NCBI GenBank assembly: GCA_035457725.1
Contig: DATIBC010000111.1
Span: 1 to 64,000 of the forward strand
Direction of reading: 5' to 3'
DNA: 64,000 bases
Source: DATFES01 sp035457725
GTDB lineage: Bacteria; Pseudomonadota; Alphaproteobacteria; CACIAM-22H2
The notes beneath the pieces are model-generated. The model saw nothing but the letters and a program-made list of their open reading frames with translations, did no database searches and was not told where the DNA came from. Positions within the stretch are counted from its first letter, which is position 1. Every line of letters begins with the position of its first letter. The position numbers were made by a program, and so were the translations under genes. Positions 43,959 through 52,628 of this stretch are shown here, in pieces.

Positions 43959-45275
43959 ATGAGCCTCGAGATTCTCGGCCTCATCCTTGTCGCGCTCCTC
44001 TTTGTCGTCATCCTCGGCGGCTTTCCGATCTCGTTCACTCTGATCTTTCTCGCCATGGCATTCGGCTATATCGGCCTTGGCGATCGTGTGTTCTACCTGA
44101 TGACCTACCAGTACTTCGGAACGATGATGGAGACCACGCTTGCCGCGGTGGCGCTCTTCACGTTCATGGGTTACGTGCTGGAGAGCGCCGGGCTCATGCG
44201 GCGGCTGTTCCATGCCGTGCAGGTCGCTTGCGGCCGCATGCATGGTTCGCTCTATCTCGCGACGATCTTCACCGCCATGCTGTTCGCCGCGGCGACGGGC
44301 ATCGTCGGCGCGGCGGTGACGCTCATCGCGCTGATGGCGGGCCCGGTGATGCAGAAGAAGGGCTACGACCCGGCGCTTTCGGCGGGAACCATCTGCGCCG
44401 GCGGGACGCTGGGCATCTTGATCCCGCCGAGCGTCATGCTGGTCGTCATGGGTCCGGTGCTTCAGGTATCGATCGCGCGGTTATATGCGGCGGCGTTGCT
44501 GCCCGGGCTGCTGCTCGGAACGTTGTATCTTGCCTACACGCTGATGCGCACCTGGATGAATCCCAAACTCGGGCCGCCGCTGCCAGCCGAGGAACTCGAC
44601 GTCAGCCGCGGCTATTTGGTGCGCGAAATGCTCGTCGGGCTGTTTCCACCGGCGGTGCTCATCATGGCTACCCTCGGCACCATCATTTCCGGGTGGGCGA
44701 CGCCGACGGAAGGGGCGGCGCTCGGTTGCGCCGGCGCGATTGCGGTGACCGCCGCCCATCGGCGGCTCTCTTTCAGCGTGCTGAAGGACGCGACCTTCCG
44801 CACCGCCGAGACGACCAGCATGGTGATGATTCTGCTCGCCGCGTCCACCTTCATGGGCTCGGTCTTCTCGGCGTTCGGCACGCCGCAGTTCATCGCCGAC
44901 GCCATTCTGTCGTGGGAAATCTCGCCGGGCTTCCTGATCCTCAGCATTCTGATCGTATGTTTCATCCTCGGCTGGCCGCTCGAGTGGGTGCCCATCGTCG
45001 TGATCATCGTGCCGATCTTCCTGCCGCTGCTGATCGCGCTGAAGGTCGACATGATCTGGTTCAGCATCCTGCTGGCGGTCACGCTGCAGACCTGCTGGCT
45101 GTCGCCGCCGGTCGCGTTGTCGGCGTACTATCTGAAGGGTGTTATTCCCGAATGGGAGCTGTGGGAGATCTACAAAGGGATGCTTCCCTTCATGGCCCTC
45201 CAGGCTTCGTGCGTCCTGATCCTGTACTTCTTTCCCCAGATCGTCCTGGCGCTCCCTACCCTCTGGTACCGATAA
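43959..45275 (+). CDS. dctM: TRAP transporter large permease (DctM family)
   Basis: A 438-residue integral membrane subunit of the ion-gradient-driven TRAP system, with about 12 hydrophobic segments. DctM hallmarks include GTLGILIPPSVMLVVMGPV near 145 and the C-terminal WLSPPVALSAYYLKGV. Start ATG at 43959 has GAGG 8 bases upstream; the frame extends upstream through dctQ's end but without similarity. With DctP and DctQ it forms a full importer, probably for the acid that is reduced or activated by the adjacent dehydrogenase and ligase. Confidence 0.93.
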   Translation: MSLEILGLILVALLFVVILGGFPISFTLIFLAMAFGYIGLGDRVFYLMTYQYFGTMMETTLAAVALFTFMGYVLESAGLMRRLFHAVQVACGRMHGSLYLATIFTAMLFAAATGIVGAAVTLIALMAGPVMQKKGYDPALSAGTICAGGTLGILIPPSVMLVVMGPVLQVSIARLYAAALLPGLLLGTLYLAYTLMRTWMNPKLGPPLPAEELDVSRGYLVREMLVGLFPPAVLIMATLGTIISGWATPTEGAALGCAGAIAVTAAHRRLSFSVLKDATFRTAETTSMVMILLAASTFMGSVFSAFGTPQFIADAILSWEISPGFLILSILIVCFILGWPLEWVPIVVIIVPIFLPLLIALKVDMIWFSILLAVTLQTCWLSPPVALSAYYLKGVIPEWELWEIYKGMLPFMALQASCVLILYFFPQIVLALPTLWYR

Positions 45276-45341
45276 GCGCTATCGGCGGTGAACCGGCCGG
45301 CGAGACGCGAGGCCGTCCGCATCGACGCATGCGCCACCGTC

Positions 45342-46100
45342 TCAACCACGGCCAACGAACGGCATTTTGGTCGCCATTATGGTGAGAAACTGGACGTTGC
45401 TCTCCAGCGGCAGGTTGGCCATGTGAACAACCGCCTGCGCCACGTGGTTGACGTCCATCGTCGGCTCGGGCGCCATGCGGCCGTCAGCCTGCTGCACGCC
45501 GCCTTTCATCCGCTCGGTCATTTCCGTGGCCGCGTTGCCGATGTCGATCTGGCCGCAGGCGATGTCGTACTTGCGACAGTCGAGCGAAGTCGACTTCGTC
45601 AGACCGGTAATGGCGTGTTTGGTCGAGGTGTACGGCGCCGAGTTTGGGCGCGGCGCGTGCGCCGATATCGATCCGTTGTTGATGATTCGGCCGCCCCGCG
45701 GCGACTGATCCTTCATGATCTTGATCGCTTCCTGCGTGCACACGAACGGCCCGGTGAGATTGGTGTCGACGACCGCCTTCCACTGCTCGAATGTCAGCTC
45801 CTCCATCGGCACTGGCGGAGCGCCGATACCGGCATTGTTGAACAGTACATCGAGACGGCCGAATTCCTTCTTGGCTGCGGCGAACAACGCCTTTATCGAG
45901 TCCGGTTTGGTGACGTCGGTCGGCACGGCGAGCGTACGCGCGCCGCTCGCCTTGCCGGCCGCGGCGGTCGCCTCGAGCGCATCCTTACGCCTTCCTGCCA
46001 GCACGACGGCGTAGCCTTCCTTCATCAGCGCCAACGCCACCGCCCGGCCGATCCCCGATCCGGCGCCCGTGACGAGCGCGACTTTACCTGCTCCAGTCAT
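45342..46100 (-). CDS. Short-chain dehydrogenase/reductase (SDR)
   Basis: A 252-residue classical SDR. It has TGAGSGIGRAVALALMKEG near 10, LFNNAGIGAP near 83, catalytic Ser in NNGSISAHAPRPNSAPYTSTKHA with Tyr-x-x-x-Lys, and ends NVQFLTIMATKMPFVGRG. This C-terminus and the insertion DIGNAATEMTERMKGG are typical of an SDR subgroup annotated only as oxidoreductases. The Arg-rich loop after the second strand (AGRRKDALEAT) favours NADP. Convergent with dctM and divergent from the amidohydrolase gene. Confidence 0.9.
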   Translation of the reverse strand: MTGAGKVALVTGAGSGIGRAVALALMKEGYAVVLAGRRKDALEATAAAGKASGARTLAVPTDVTKPDSIKALFAAAKKEFGRLDVLFNNAGIGAPPVPMEELTFEQWKAVVDTNLTGPFVCTQEAIKIMKDQSPRGGRIINNGSISAHAPRPNSAPYTSTKHAITGLTKSTSLDCRKYDIACGQIDIGNAATEMTERMKGGVQQADGRMAPEPTMDVNHVAQAVVHMANLPLESNVQFLTIMATKMPFVGRG

Positions 46101-46287
46101 CGTTTTGGTGTCTCCCCTGCTTTGCCGGCGAAATGGAGCGTCAACCTAGCGCTGGATCGTCCGTCGATAAAGCGCCTTCCATAGGCCGGAAACGCGGGCG
46201 CGATTTGCGACGGCGCGCGCTTCGCGGGATAATCGGTGCGCCGTGACCGCGGACGTAAGGCGGACAGCTTCTCATGGAGGCTCCGAA

Positions 46288-47784
46288 ATGCGCTTGTTGA
46301 CGTCGGATGAGCTCGACCGGCTCGCCCCGGCCGAGACCTCGTCGTATGCATCGCCGATTCCGACCCAGATCGTGTCGAGCGACGAATTCTTCCCCAGCCC
46401 GCAGACCGAACGTCAAAGAAAGGTTGAGGCGCGGATCAAGGAGTTGGTGGCCGAACAGGCGCGGCGCCACAACCTCTCGCGTCGCGGTTTCCTACGCACC
46501 GCCGCGGGCATGGCCACGGCGTTCGTCGCGATGAACGAAATATATGGTCCGATCTATGGCGTTTCGCCCGCAGAAGCGGCTGACCCCCAGTTGGCGCAGG
46601 CGCGAGCGAGCGGCCTGGCCGATCAGTTCATCATGGACGTCCACACCCACTTCCTGCGCGACGACACCCGGATCATGACTTTCGTGCGCCAACGCGAGGC
46701 GGTGGGCAAAGCCGGTTGGAATCCCGCTTTGGTCGGTAAGGAGCAGACCATCGACAACCTCAAGTACGCCAACTGGTTCAAGGAGGTCTATCTCGACAGC
46801 GATACCAAGGTGGCGCTGATCAGCGGCTCGCCTTCCGACGTACCGCAGGACTGGTTCTTGACCAACGAAATGAAATTCGAGGCGCGCAAGAAGATCAACG
46901 ACGAGGCCGGATCGCGGCGCGCGATGAGCCACGCCATCTTCACGCCCGGCCAGCCCGGCTGGCTCGATCAGGTCGATCGGGTCATCGCCGAGCTCAAACC
47001 GGACTCATTCAAGGGCTACACCATCGGCGACAACACGAACAAAGCGCTTGGCAAGTACCCCTGGCGGCTCGACGACGAGAAGACGCTCTACCCCTTCTAC
47101 GAGAGAATCCTGAAGGCCGGGATCAACATCGTCTGCATTCACAAGGGGCTGTTCCCGCCGTCGGTGGCGCAGCAGTTCCCGCATCTTCTGCCCTATTGTG
47201 ATGTAGCCGACGTCGGCAAGGCGGCGAAGGACTGGCCGCAAATCAACTTCGTCATATACCACTCGGCGTACCGCTGGGCTGGCGGCGGCACCGCGCAGCA
47301 GGCGCTGGCGCAGTTCGAGCAGACCGGCCGCGTCGAGTGGACGAGCGACCTTTCGGAGATTCCCGCGAAATACGGCGTGACCAATGTCTACGGCGATCTC
47401 GGCCAGATCTTCGCTCAGACCACCGTCGCCGAGCCGCGGTTGAGCGCCGCGCTTATGGGCATGCTCGTCAAGGGGCTCGGGCCCGATCACGTCGTCTGGG
47501 GAACCGACGCGGTGTGGACCGGCTCGCCGCAGTGGCAGATCGAATCGCTGCGTCGGCTCGAAATTCCCGAGGACATGCAGCGCAGGCACGGGTTCAAGCC
47601 GCTTGGGCCGGCCGACGGACCGGTCAAGGAAGCGATCTTCGGCCGCAACTCGGCGCAGATGTACAAATTCGAGATCAAGAAGGCCGAGCTGCAAAACGAC
47701 CGCTTCGCGGCGATCAAGGCCGAGTACGTCCGGCATGGCCCGGAGCCGAGCCATCTCCGCTACGGTTACGTTCTCAAGGGCTAA
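46288..47784 (+). CDS. Tat-exported amidohydrolase (Amidohydrolase_2 family)
   Basis: A 498-residue metal-dependent hydrolase or decarboxylase with a TIM-barrel. A twin-arginine signal (LSRRGFLRTAAGMATAFVA) sits at residues 63-81, after an unusual 62-residue N-terminal extension. The catalytic domain begins with the metal motif FIMDVHTHFLRDD near 115, has NIVCIHKGL and FVIYHSAY, and ends with WGTDAVWTGSPQWQIES and the conserved IFGRNSAQMYKF. The ATG at 46288 has GGAGG upstream; an in-frame GTG at 46447 would give a conventional Tat signal. I recall similar extended homologues, so the long form is preferred. Divergent from the SDR gene. Confidence 0.88.
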   Translation: MRLLTSDELDRLAPAETSSYASPIPTQIVSSDEFFPSPQTERQRKVEARIKELVAEQARRHNLSRRGFLRTAAGMATAFVAMNEIYGPIYGVSPAEAADPQLAQARASGLADQFIMDVHTHFLRDDTRIMTFVRQREAVGKAGWNPALVGKEQTIDNLKYANWFKEVYLDSDTKVALISGSPSDVPQDWFLTNEMKFEARKKINDEAGSRRAMSHAIFTPGQPGWLDQVDRVIAELKPDSFKGYTIGDNTNKALGKYPWRLDDEKTLYPFYERILKAGINIVCIHKGLFPPSVAQQFPHLLPYCDVADVGKAAKDWPQINFVIYHSAYRWAGGGTAQQALAQFEQTGRVEWTSDLSEIPAKYGVTNVYGDLGQIFAQTTVAEPRLSAALMGMLVKGLGPDHVVWGTDAVWTGSPQWQIESLRRLEIPEDMQRRHGFKPLGPADGPVKEAIFGRNSAQMYKFEIKKAELQNDRFAAIKAEYVRHGPEPSHLRYGYVLKG

Positions 47785-47803
47785 TTTTCGGTCTCGCTCT
47801 CCG

Positions 47804-47838
47804 CACCCCGCGCGCCGCGAGGCGCCCGGGGTGTTTTT
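47804..47838 (+). terminator. Intrinsic terminator after the Tat amidohydrolase gene
   Basis: CACCCCG (47804-47810) pairs with CGGGGTG (47827-47833); after one mismatch GCGCC pairs with GGCGC around a GCGA loop, and TTTTT follows at 47834-47838. A strong, classical terminator for the rightward gene. The leftward molybdoenzyme gene ends only 8 nt away. Confidence 0.85.
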
Positions 47839-47845
47839 CTTGACC

Positions 47846-50203
47846 TCACGCGCGCACGCGCGATTCCTGAATTGCGCGCCATACCCGCTCGGGCGTCGCC
47901 GGCATGTCGATGTGCCGGACCCCCAGCTCGGTGAGCGCGTCCACCACCGCGTTCATCACCGAAGTCAGCGCGCCCGCGCATCCCGCCTCGCCGCAGCCCT
48001 TGGTGCCGAGAGGGTTGCTCTTCGCCGGAACGGGGCGGCTGGCAAAGGTAAAGTCGGGGACATCGCGCGCCCGCGGCAGCGCGTAGTCGATGTACGAGCC
48101 ACTAAGAAGCTGGCCCTCGCCATCGTATACCGTGCGCTCGAAAAGTGCTTGGCCGATACCCTGAGCTATGCCGCCGTGCATCTGCCCGTCGACCAGCAGC
48201 GGGTTGACGATGGTGCCGAAATCGTTGACCGCGGTGTAGCGTATCACTTCAACAACGCCGGTCTGGGGGTCGATCTCGACCTCGGCAATATGACAACCGT
48301 TGGGAAACGTCGATTCGATCAAGTCGGTGACGTGCTTGACGTCGAGCGACCGCGGCAAGTCAGCCGGCAACGCGAGTCCGGCGTGTAACTTCGCCGCCAG
48401 ATCCATGATGCCGATGGCGCGGTCGGTTCCTGCGATGACGAAGCGGCCGTCGACGAATTCGATATCGGCGGTTGAAGCTTCGAGCGCATAGGCGGCGATC
48501 TGCTTTCCGTGCTCGATCACCTTCGCGGCCGCCTCGACGATCGCCCGACCGCTCGCGGTGATCGACCGCGACCCCCCGGTCCCACCGCCGGCTAGCAGCT
48601 CGTCGCTGTCGCCCTGCAGCAGCCGTATGCGCTCGAACGGAATGCCGAGCCGCGCGCTCAGCACCTGCGCGAACGGCGCCGCATGGCCCTGACCGTAATC
48701 GAGCGTGCCGGTTATGAGTGTGACCGTACCATCGGACTCGAAACGGACGCCGCCCATTTCCTTGTTGGGCGGCGCGGTGACCTCAAGGAAACTGCCGAGC
48801 CCCAGCCCGCGCAACTTTCCGCGGGAGCGGCTTTGCGCCTTGCGAGCGGGATACCCGTTCCAGTCGGCGAGCGACAACGCTTGATCGAGCAACGCCGTGA
48901 ACTCGCCGCTGTCATAGTTCATGCCGGAAGGCGCACTATAGGGAATCCGCTCGGGCCGGATGTGATTGCGCCGACGGAGCGCGATGCGATCGAAGCCGAG
49001 TTCCCGTGCCGCGATGTCGATAAGGCGCTCCATGTAGTAGTTCGCCTCGGGTCTGCCGGCGCCGCGATAGGCGCTGACCGGCGAGGTGTTGGTCAGCACG
49101 CATTTCGTCGCCACTTCGATCAGCGGCGTCTGGTAGACGCTCACCATGTTCTTGACGGCGTTGAGCGTTACCATCAACGGAGCGACGACGCCGAGATAGG
49201 CGCCCATGTTGCCGTAGCCGGTGAGCCGTGCGGCGAGGAAGTTGCCCTCGCCATCCAGGGCTAGCTCGGCGTCGATCTCGTGATCGCGTCCGTGGTGATC
49301 GGACAGGAAGCTGTCGGACCGCTCGTCGGTCCATTTGACCGGCCGGCCGAGCGCGCGCGCGGCATGAAACAGGCAGACATACTCGGGATAGACCGAAGCC
49401 TTCATGCCGAACGACCCGCCGACGTTGCCGGACAGCACGCGGACTTTCTCCGGCGGGACGCGCAGGATATCGTTGGCGATCTGGCCGCGCAGTCCGAAGG
49501 CGCCCTGACATCCTACATGGAGGGTCCATCGCTCGGTCGCGCCGTCGTAAACGCCGATCGCCGACCGCGGCTCCATCGCGCTGACGACGACGCGGTTGTT
49601 GATCATGCGCTGGCGTACGACGTGCGCGGCAGCGGCGAACGCCGCTTCGACCTTGGCCGAATCGCCGTAATGGTAGTCAAGCGCGACATTGTCGGGCGCC
49701 TCGTCGTAGATCACCGGCGCGCCGGGCAGCGCCGCCTCCCGCGCGCTAGTCACAGCCGGCAACGGGTCGATGTCGACGACGACCGCCTCGGCCGCGTCCT
49801 TCGCCGCCGCCAGTGTCGTCGCGACGACGCAAGCGACGGGGTCGCCGACGAAGCGCACCTTGTCGGTCGGCAGCGCCGGGCGCGGCGGCTTGCGCATCGC
49901 CGAGCCGTCGCGGTTCTTGAACGGAACGATGCAGTTCAGCGTGCCGAAACCCGCGGCGGCAAGATCGGCGCCGGTATAGACGCCGATCACCCCGGGCATC
50001 GATCGCGCGGCGTCGATGTCGATGCCGCGGATGACCCCGTGGGCATGACGGCTGCGGATCATCACCGCGTAGGCCTGCCCGGGCAAATTGACATCGTCGG
50101 TATACCGTCCTTCGCCGCGCAATAGCCGCGGATCCTCGGTCCGCGGCACCGGTTGGCCGACGGCAAATTTTTGCACTGCCCACTCGTTCGCCTGATCGTT
50201 CAT
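47846..50203 (-). CDS. Xanthine dehydrogenase-family molybdenum hydroxylase large subunit
   Basis: A 785-residue molybdopterin-binding subunit related to CoxL and aldehyde/xanthine oxidases, which hydroxylate aldehydes, purines or N-heterocycles. It shows GQPVPRTEDPRLLRGEGRYTDD at the N-terminus, GGSFGMKASVYPEYV, the Mo-site loop AYRGAGRPEANYYMERLID (not the AYRCSFR of true CO dehydrogenase) and the catalytic glutamate in GTKGCGEAGCAGA near the C-terminus. No FAD (CoxM) or 2Fe-2S (CoxS) subunit gene is adjacent. It lies 132 nt after the hydroxyproline epimerase gene on the same strand. Confidence 0.9.
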   Translation of the reverse strand: MNDQANEWAVQKFAVGQPVPRTEDPRLLRGEGRYTDDVNLPGQAYAVMIRSRHAHGVIRGIDIDAARSMPGVIGVYTGADLAAAGFGTLNCIVPFKNRDGSAMRKPPRPALPTDKVRFVGDPVACVVATTLAAAKDAAEAVVVDIDPLPAVTSAREAALPGAPVIYDEAPDNVALDYHYGDSAKVEAAFAAAAHVVRQRMINNRVVVSAMEPRSAIGVYDGATERWTLHVGCQGAFGLRGQIANDILRVPPEKVRVLSGNVGGSFGMKASVYPEYVCLFHAARALGRPVKWTDERSDSFLSDHHGRDHEIDAELALDGEGNFLAARLTGYGNMGAYLGVVAPLMVTLNAVKNMVSVYQTPLIEVATKCVLTNTSPVSAYRGAGRPEANYYMERLIDIAARELGFDRIALRRRNHIRPERIPYSAPSGMNYDSGEFTALLDQALSLADWNGYPARKAQSRSRGKLRGLGLGSFLEVTAPPNKEMGGVRFESDGTVTLITGTLDYGQGHAAPFAQVLSARLGIPFERIRLLQGDSDELLAGGGTGGSRSITASGRAIVEAAAKVIEHGKQIAAYALEASTADIEFVDGRFVIAGTDRAIGIMDLAAKLHAGLALPADLPRSLDVKHVTDLIESTFPNGCHIAEVEIDPQTGVVEVIRYTAVNDFGTIVNPLLVDGQMHGGIAQGIGQALFERTVYDGEGQLLSGSYIDYALPRARDVPDFTFASRPVPAKSNPLGTKGCGEAGCAGALTSVMNAVVDALTELGVRHIDMPATPERVWRAIQESRVRA

Positions 50204-50335
50204 CGCCGTCGATTCCCTCGCCCGAAGCGTGCCGAAACGATGCCATAAGGCCGGACCAAGCCGCCCCGCGTCAACCGCGGCGCATGGCATGCCCACGCCG
50301 GGCTGCCATGCATCGCCCGCCGAGCCGCGTCGCGT

Positions 50336-51340
50336 CTACGTCAAGATGAAGCCGTGCGCATAGGGATCGCGATCATCGATGAAAATCGTGTTGAGGCCGG
50401 TGATCCGTGCCCAGCCCTCGACCGTCGGCACGAACGCGCGGTGATTGCCGACCCTGGTTTCGGCGATGACGGCGCCGTTGAACAGCGAGCCGATGATCGA
50501 CTCGTGCACGAACGGTTGACCGATCGCCAATTGGCCCTTTTCGGCGCGCTGCGCCATTCGCGCCGATGTGCCGGTGCCGCAAGGGCTGCGGTCGATCGCC
50601 TTATCGCCATAAAACACCGCGTTGCGCGCATGCGCCTTGGGATCGCGCGGCGCGCCGGTCCACAGGACGTGGCTCAAGCCTTTGATCGTCTGGTTCTCAG
50701 GGTGAACGAACGTCCCGTTTTCGTTCAGCCGCCGGCGAAGCAGCGGGCTCAGTCGCTGCAGATCGCCGGCGGTGAAATCGGCCATGTCGCGGTACCGTCC
50801 TTGCGGTTCGACGATGGCGTAGAAATTGCCGCCATAGGCGACGTCGACGGCGATCGCGCCGCCGAGCTCGGGCATGTCTACCATGACGTCGCGACTGTGC
50901 AGGAACGCCGGCACGTTGGTGAGCTTGACCGATTCCACGTACTCGCCGGCCTGCTTGTATTCGGCGACGACGAGGCCTGCCGGCGTATCGAGATTGAGCC
51001 GTCCCGGCGTGCGCGGCCGCACCAGGCCGCGCTCGAGCATGACGGTGACCGTGCCGATCGTGCCATGGCCGCACATCGGCAGGCAGCCCGAGACTTCGAT
51101 GAACAGAATACCGATGTCGCAATCGTCGCGCGTCGGCGGGTACAGGATCGATCCCGACATCACTTCGTGGCCGCGCGGCTCGTACATCAGGCCGGTGCGG
51201 ATCCAGTCGAACTCGGCGACGAAGTGCTGACGGCGCTCGCTCATCGTGCGCCCCTCGAGCAGCGGACCGCCGCCGGCGACCACGCGCACCGGATTGCCGC
51301 AGGTATGGGCGTCGATGCAGAAGAATGTATGGCTGGCCAT
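50336..51340 (-). CDS. hypRE: 4-hydroxyproline 2-epimerase (proline racemase family)
   Basis: A 334-residue, cofactor-independent epimerase that converts trans-4-hydroxy-L-proline to cis-4-hydroxy-D-proline. Both catalytic cysteines are present: Cys90 in MCGHGTIG and Cys254 in DRSPCGTGTSAR, which separates it from the trans-3-hydroxyproline dehydratases that have Thr at one position. The sequence MASHTFFCIDAHTCGNPVRVV is typical of the HypRE/LhpA group. Third of the three hydroxyproline genes in the leftward operon, 21 nt after the oxidase gene. Confidence 0.93.
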   Translation of the reverse strand: MASHTFFCIDAHTCGNPVRVVAGGGPLLEGRTMSERRQHFVAEFDWIRTGLMYEPRGHEVMSGSILYPPTRDDCDIGILFIEVSGCLPMCGHGTIGTVTVMLERGLVRPRTPGRLNLDTPAGLVVAEYKQAGEYVESVKLTNVPAFLHSRDVMVDMPELGGAIAVDVAYGGNFYAIVEPQGRYRDMADFTAGDLQRLSPLLRRRLNENGTFVHPENQTIKGLSHVLWTGAPRDPKAHARNAVFYGDKAIDRSPCGTGTSARMAQRAEKGQLAIGQPFVHESIIGSLFNGAVIAETRVGNHRAFVPTVEGWARITGLNTIFIDDRDPYAHGFILT

Positions 51341-51361
51341 GCAGCGACCTTGGACTGAGAT

Positions 51362-52606
51362 TCAGAAACGATCGGCGCGAAACGGCGTCAGGTCAATGCT
51401 GGGCTTTTCGTCGGCGGCGAGTTCGCCGATCAGGCGTCCGGTTGCGGCGCCCTCGGTCAGGCCGAGATGACCATGCCCGAACGCAAAGTATACGTTCGAC
51501 TGGCGCGGCGACCGGCCGATAACCGGCATGGAGTCCGGCATCGAGGGCCGAAATCCCATCCATTCGCGTCCGCCCGTGATATTGAGTCCTGGCAGCGCGC
51601 GTTGACCGAGCGTGAGCAACGCCTTGGCGCGCCGATAGTTCGGCGGTGCCTCGAGACCCGCTAGTTCGACGGCGCCGCCGATCCTCAGCCCCATCTCCAT
51701 CGGCGTGATGAGAAAATTGCCTTCGGCCGGGCAGATCGGCCGCGACGGCGATACGCGCGGGTCGGGCAAGGTGGTGTTGTATCCGCGTTCCGTGTCGAGC
51801 GGCACATTCACTCCCAGCGCCCGGCAGAGCGGCTTCGACCACGCACCCGCGCAGACGACCAATTCGTCGCAAGCAATGTCGCCGCCGCCCGACAGCCGAG
51901 CCGCCTTGACGCGCCCGCCCTCGACGACGAATCCGGCGACGCGCTCGCGCACCAACCGGCCGCCAAGCCGCGCGAAATACTCGGCGAGCCCGACGACCAA
52001 CTTGTGCGGGTCGACAACGTGGCGCCAGTCCTCGTTCAGATAGCCATACTGGAACGTCGATGACAGCGCCGGCTCCATCGCGGCGATCTGCCGACGGTCG
52101 AGTGGCGTCAAACGCACGCCATGGCGCCGGCGCAGTTCGAATTCCTCCTCTGACTTTGCAAACCTTGTTGCGGTTTCGTAGACGAACAACGCTCCCTTGT
52201 GCTCAACCATGTGCGACAGACCGGCGTCGGCTAGGAGGGGCGCGTAATCGGTCCATGCCCGGCCGACCAAGGCAGCCAGAGCGCGGGTGATCTCCTCGAC
52301 TCGCCGGCGGTTTCCGGCGCGCCAGAAGCGCCACAGCCACGGCGCAAGGTTGGGCAAATAGCTCCAGCGGATCGACAGTGGCCCCAGCGGATCGAGCAGC
52401 ATCCGCGGCGTTTGCCATACAAGGCCCGGCATCGAGATCGGTGTGATCTCGGCGACGGCGATGCAGCCGGCGTTGCCGAACGACGTCGCCTCGCCGGGAC
52501 CGCGGGCGTCGACGATGGACACCTCGAACCCACGCCGTCGGAGCGCAATCGCGCAATTGACCCCGATGACGCCCGCGCCGACAACGAGTGCGCTTCGACC
52601 GACCAT
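51362..52606 (-). CDS. FAD-dependent D-amino-acid dehydrogenase/oxidase (D-hydroxyproline type)
   Basis: A 414-residue DAO-fold flavoprotein with the FAD motif ALVVGAGVIGVNCAIALRRRG near 6, NAGCIAVAEITPIS and the C-terminal FAFGHGHLGLTEGAATGRLIGEL. In hydroxyproline operons such proteins oxidise cis-4-hydroxy-D-proline to 1-pyrroline-4-hydroxy-2-carboxylate, and its position between the epimerase and HypD genes supports that role. Related DadA proteins act on other D-amino acids. Probably a membrane-associated dehydrogenase or oxidase. It starts 22 nt after the HypD gene. Confidence 0.9.
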   Translation of the reverse strand: MVGRSALVVGAGVIGVNCAIALRRRGFEVSIVDARGPGEATSFGNAGCIAVAEITPISMPGLVWQTPRMLLDPLGPLSIRWSYLPNLAPWLWRFWRAGNRRRVEEITRALAALVGRAWTDYAPLLADAGLSHMVEHKGALFVYETATRFAKSEEEFELRRRHGVRLTPLDRRQIAAMEPALSSTFQYGYLNEDWRHVVDPHKLVVGLAEYFARLGGRLVRERVAGFVVEGGRVKAARLSGGGDIACDELVVCAGAWSKPLCRALGVNVPLDTERGYNTTLPDPRVSPSRPICPAEGNFLITPMEMGLRIGGAVELAGLEAPPNYRRAKALLTLGQRALPGLNITGGREWMGFRPSMPDSMPVIGRSPRQSNVYFAFGHGHLGLTEGAATGRLIGELAADEKPSIDLTPFRADRF

Positions 52607-52628
52607 GACGGCGCGCTCGCCTTACGGG

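Noticed and set aside
43895..45385. A 496-codon rightward frame overlapping dctM in another frame
   Set aside because: dctM has full family motifs and membrane segments; the other frame is Arg/His-rich and continues past dctM without a domain.
47846..50203. Calling the molybdoenzyme a carbon monoxide dehydrogenase large subunit
   Set aside because: The active-site loop is AYRGAGR rather than AYRCSFR and the medium and small subunit genes are missing.
50336..51340. Reading the epimerase as trans-3-hydroxyproline dehydratase or proline racemase
   Set aside because: Both catalytic cysteines are present, unlike the dehydratase, and the neighbours encode the hydroxyproline pathway rather than a proline route.
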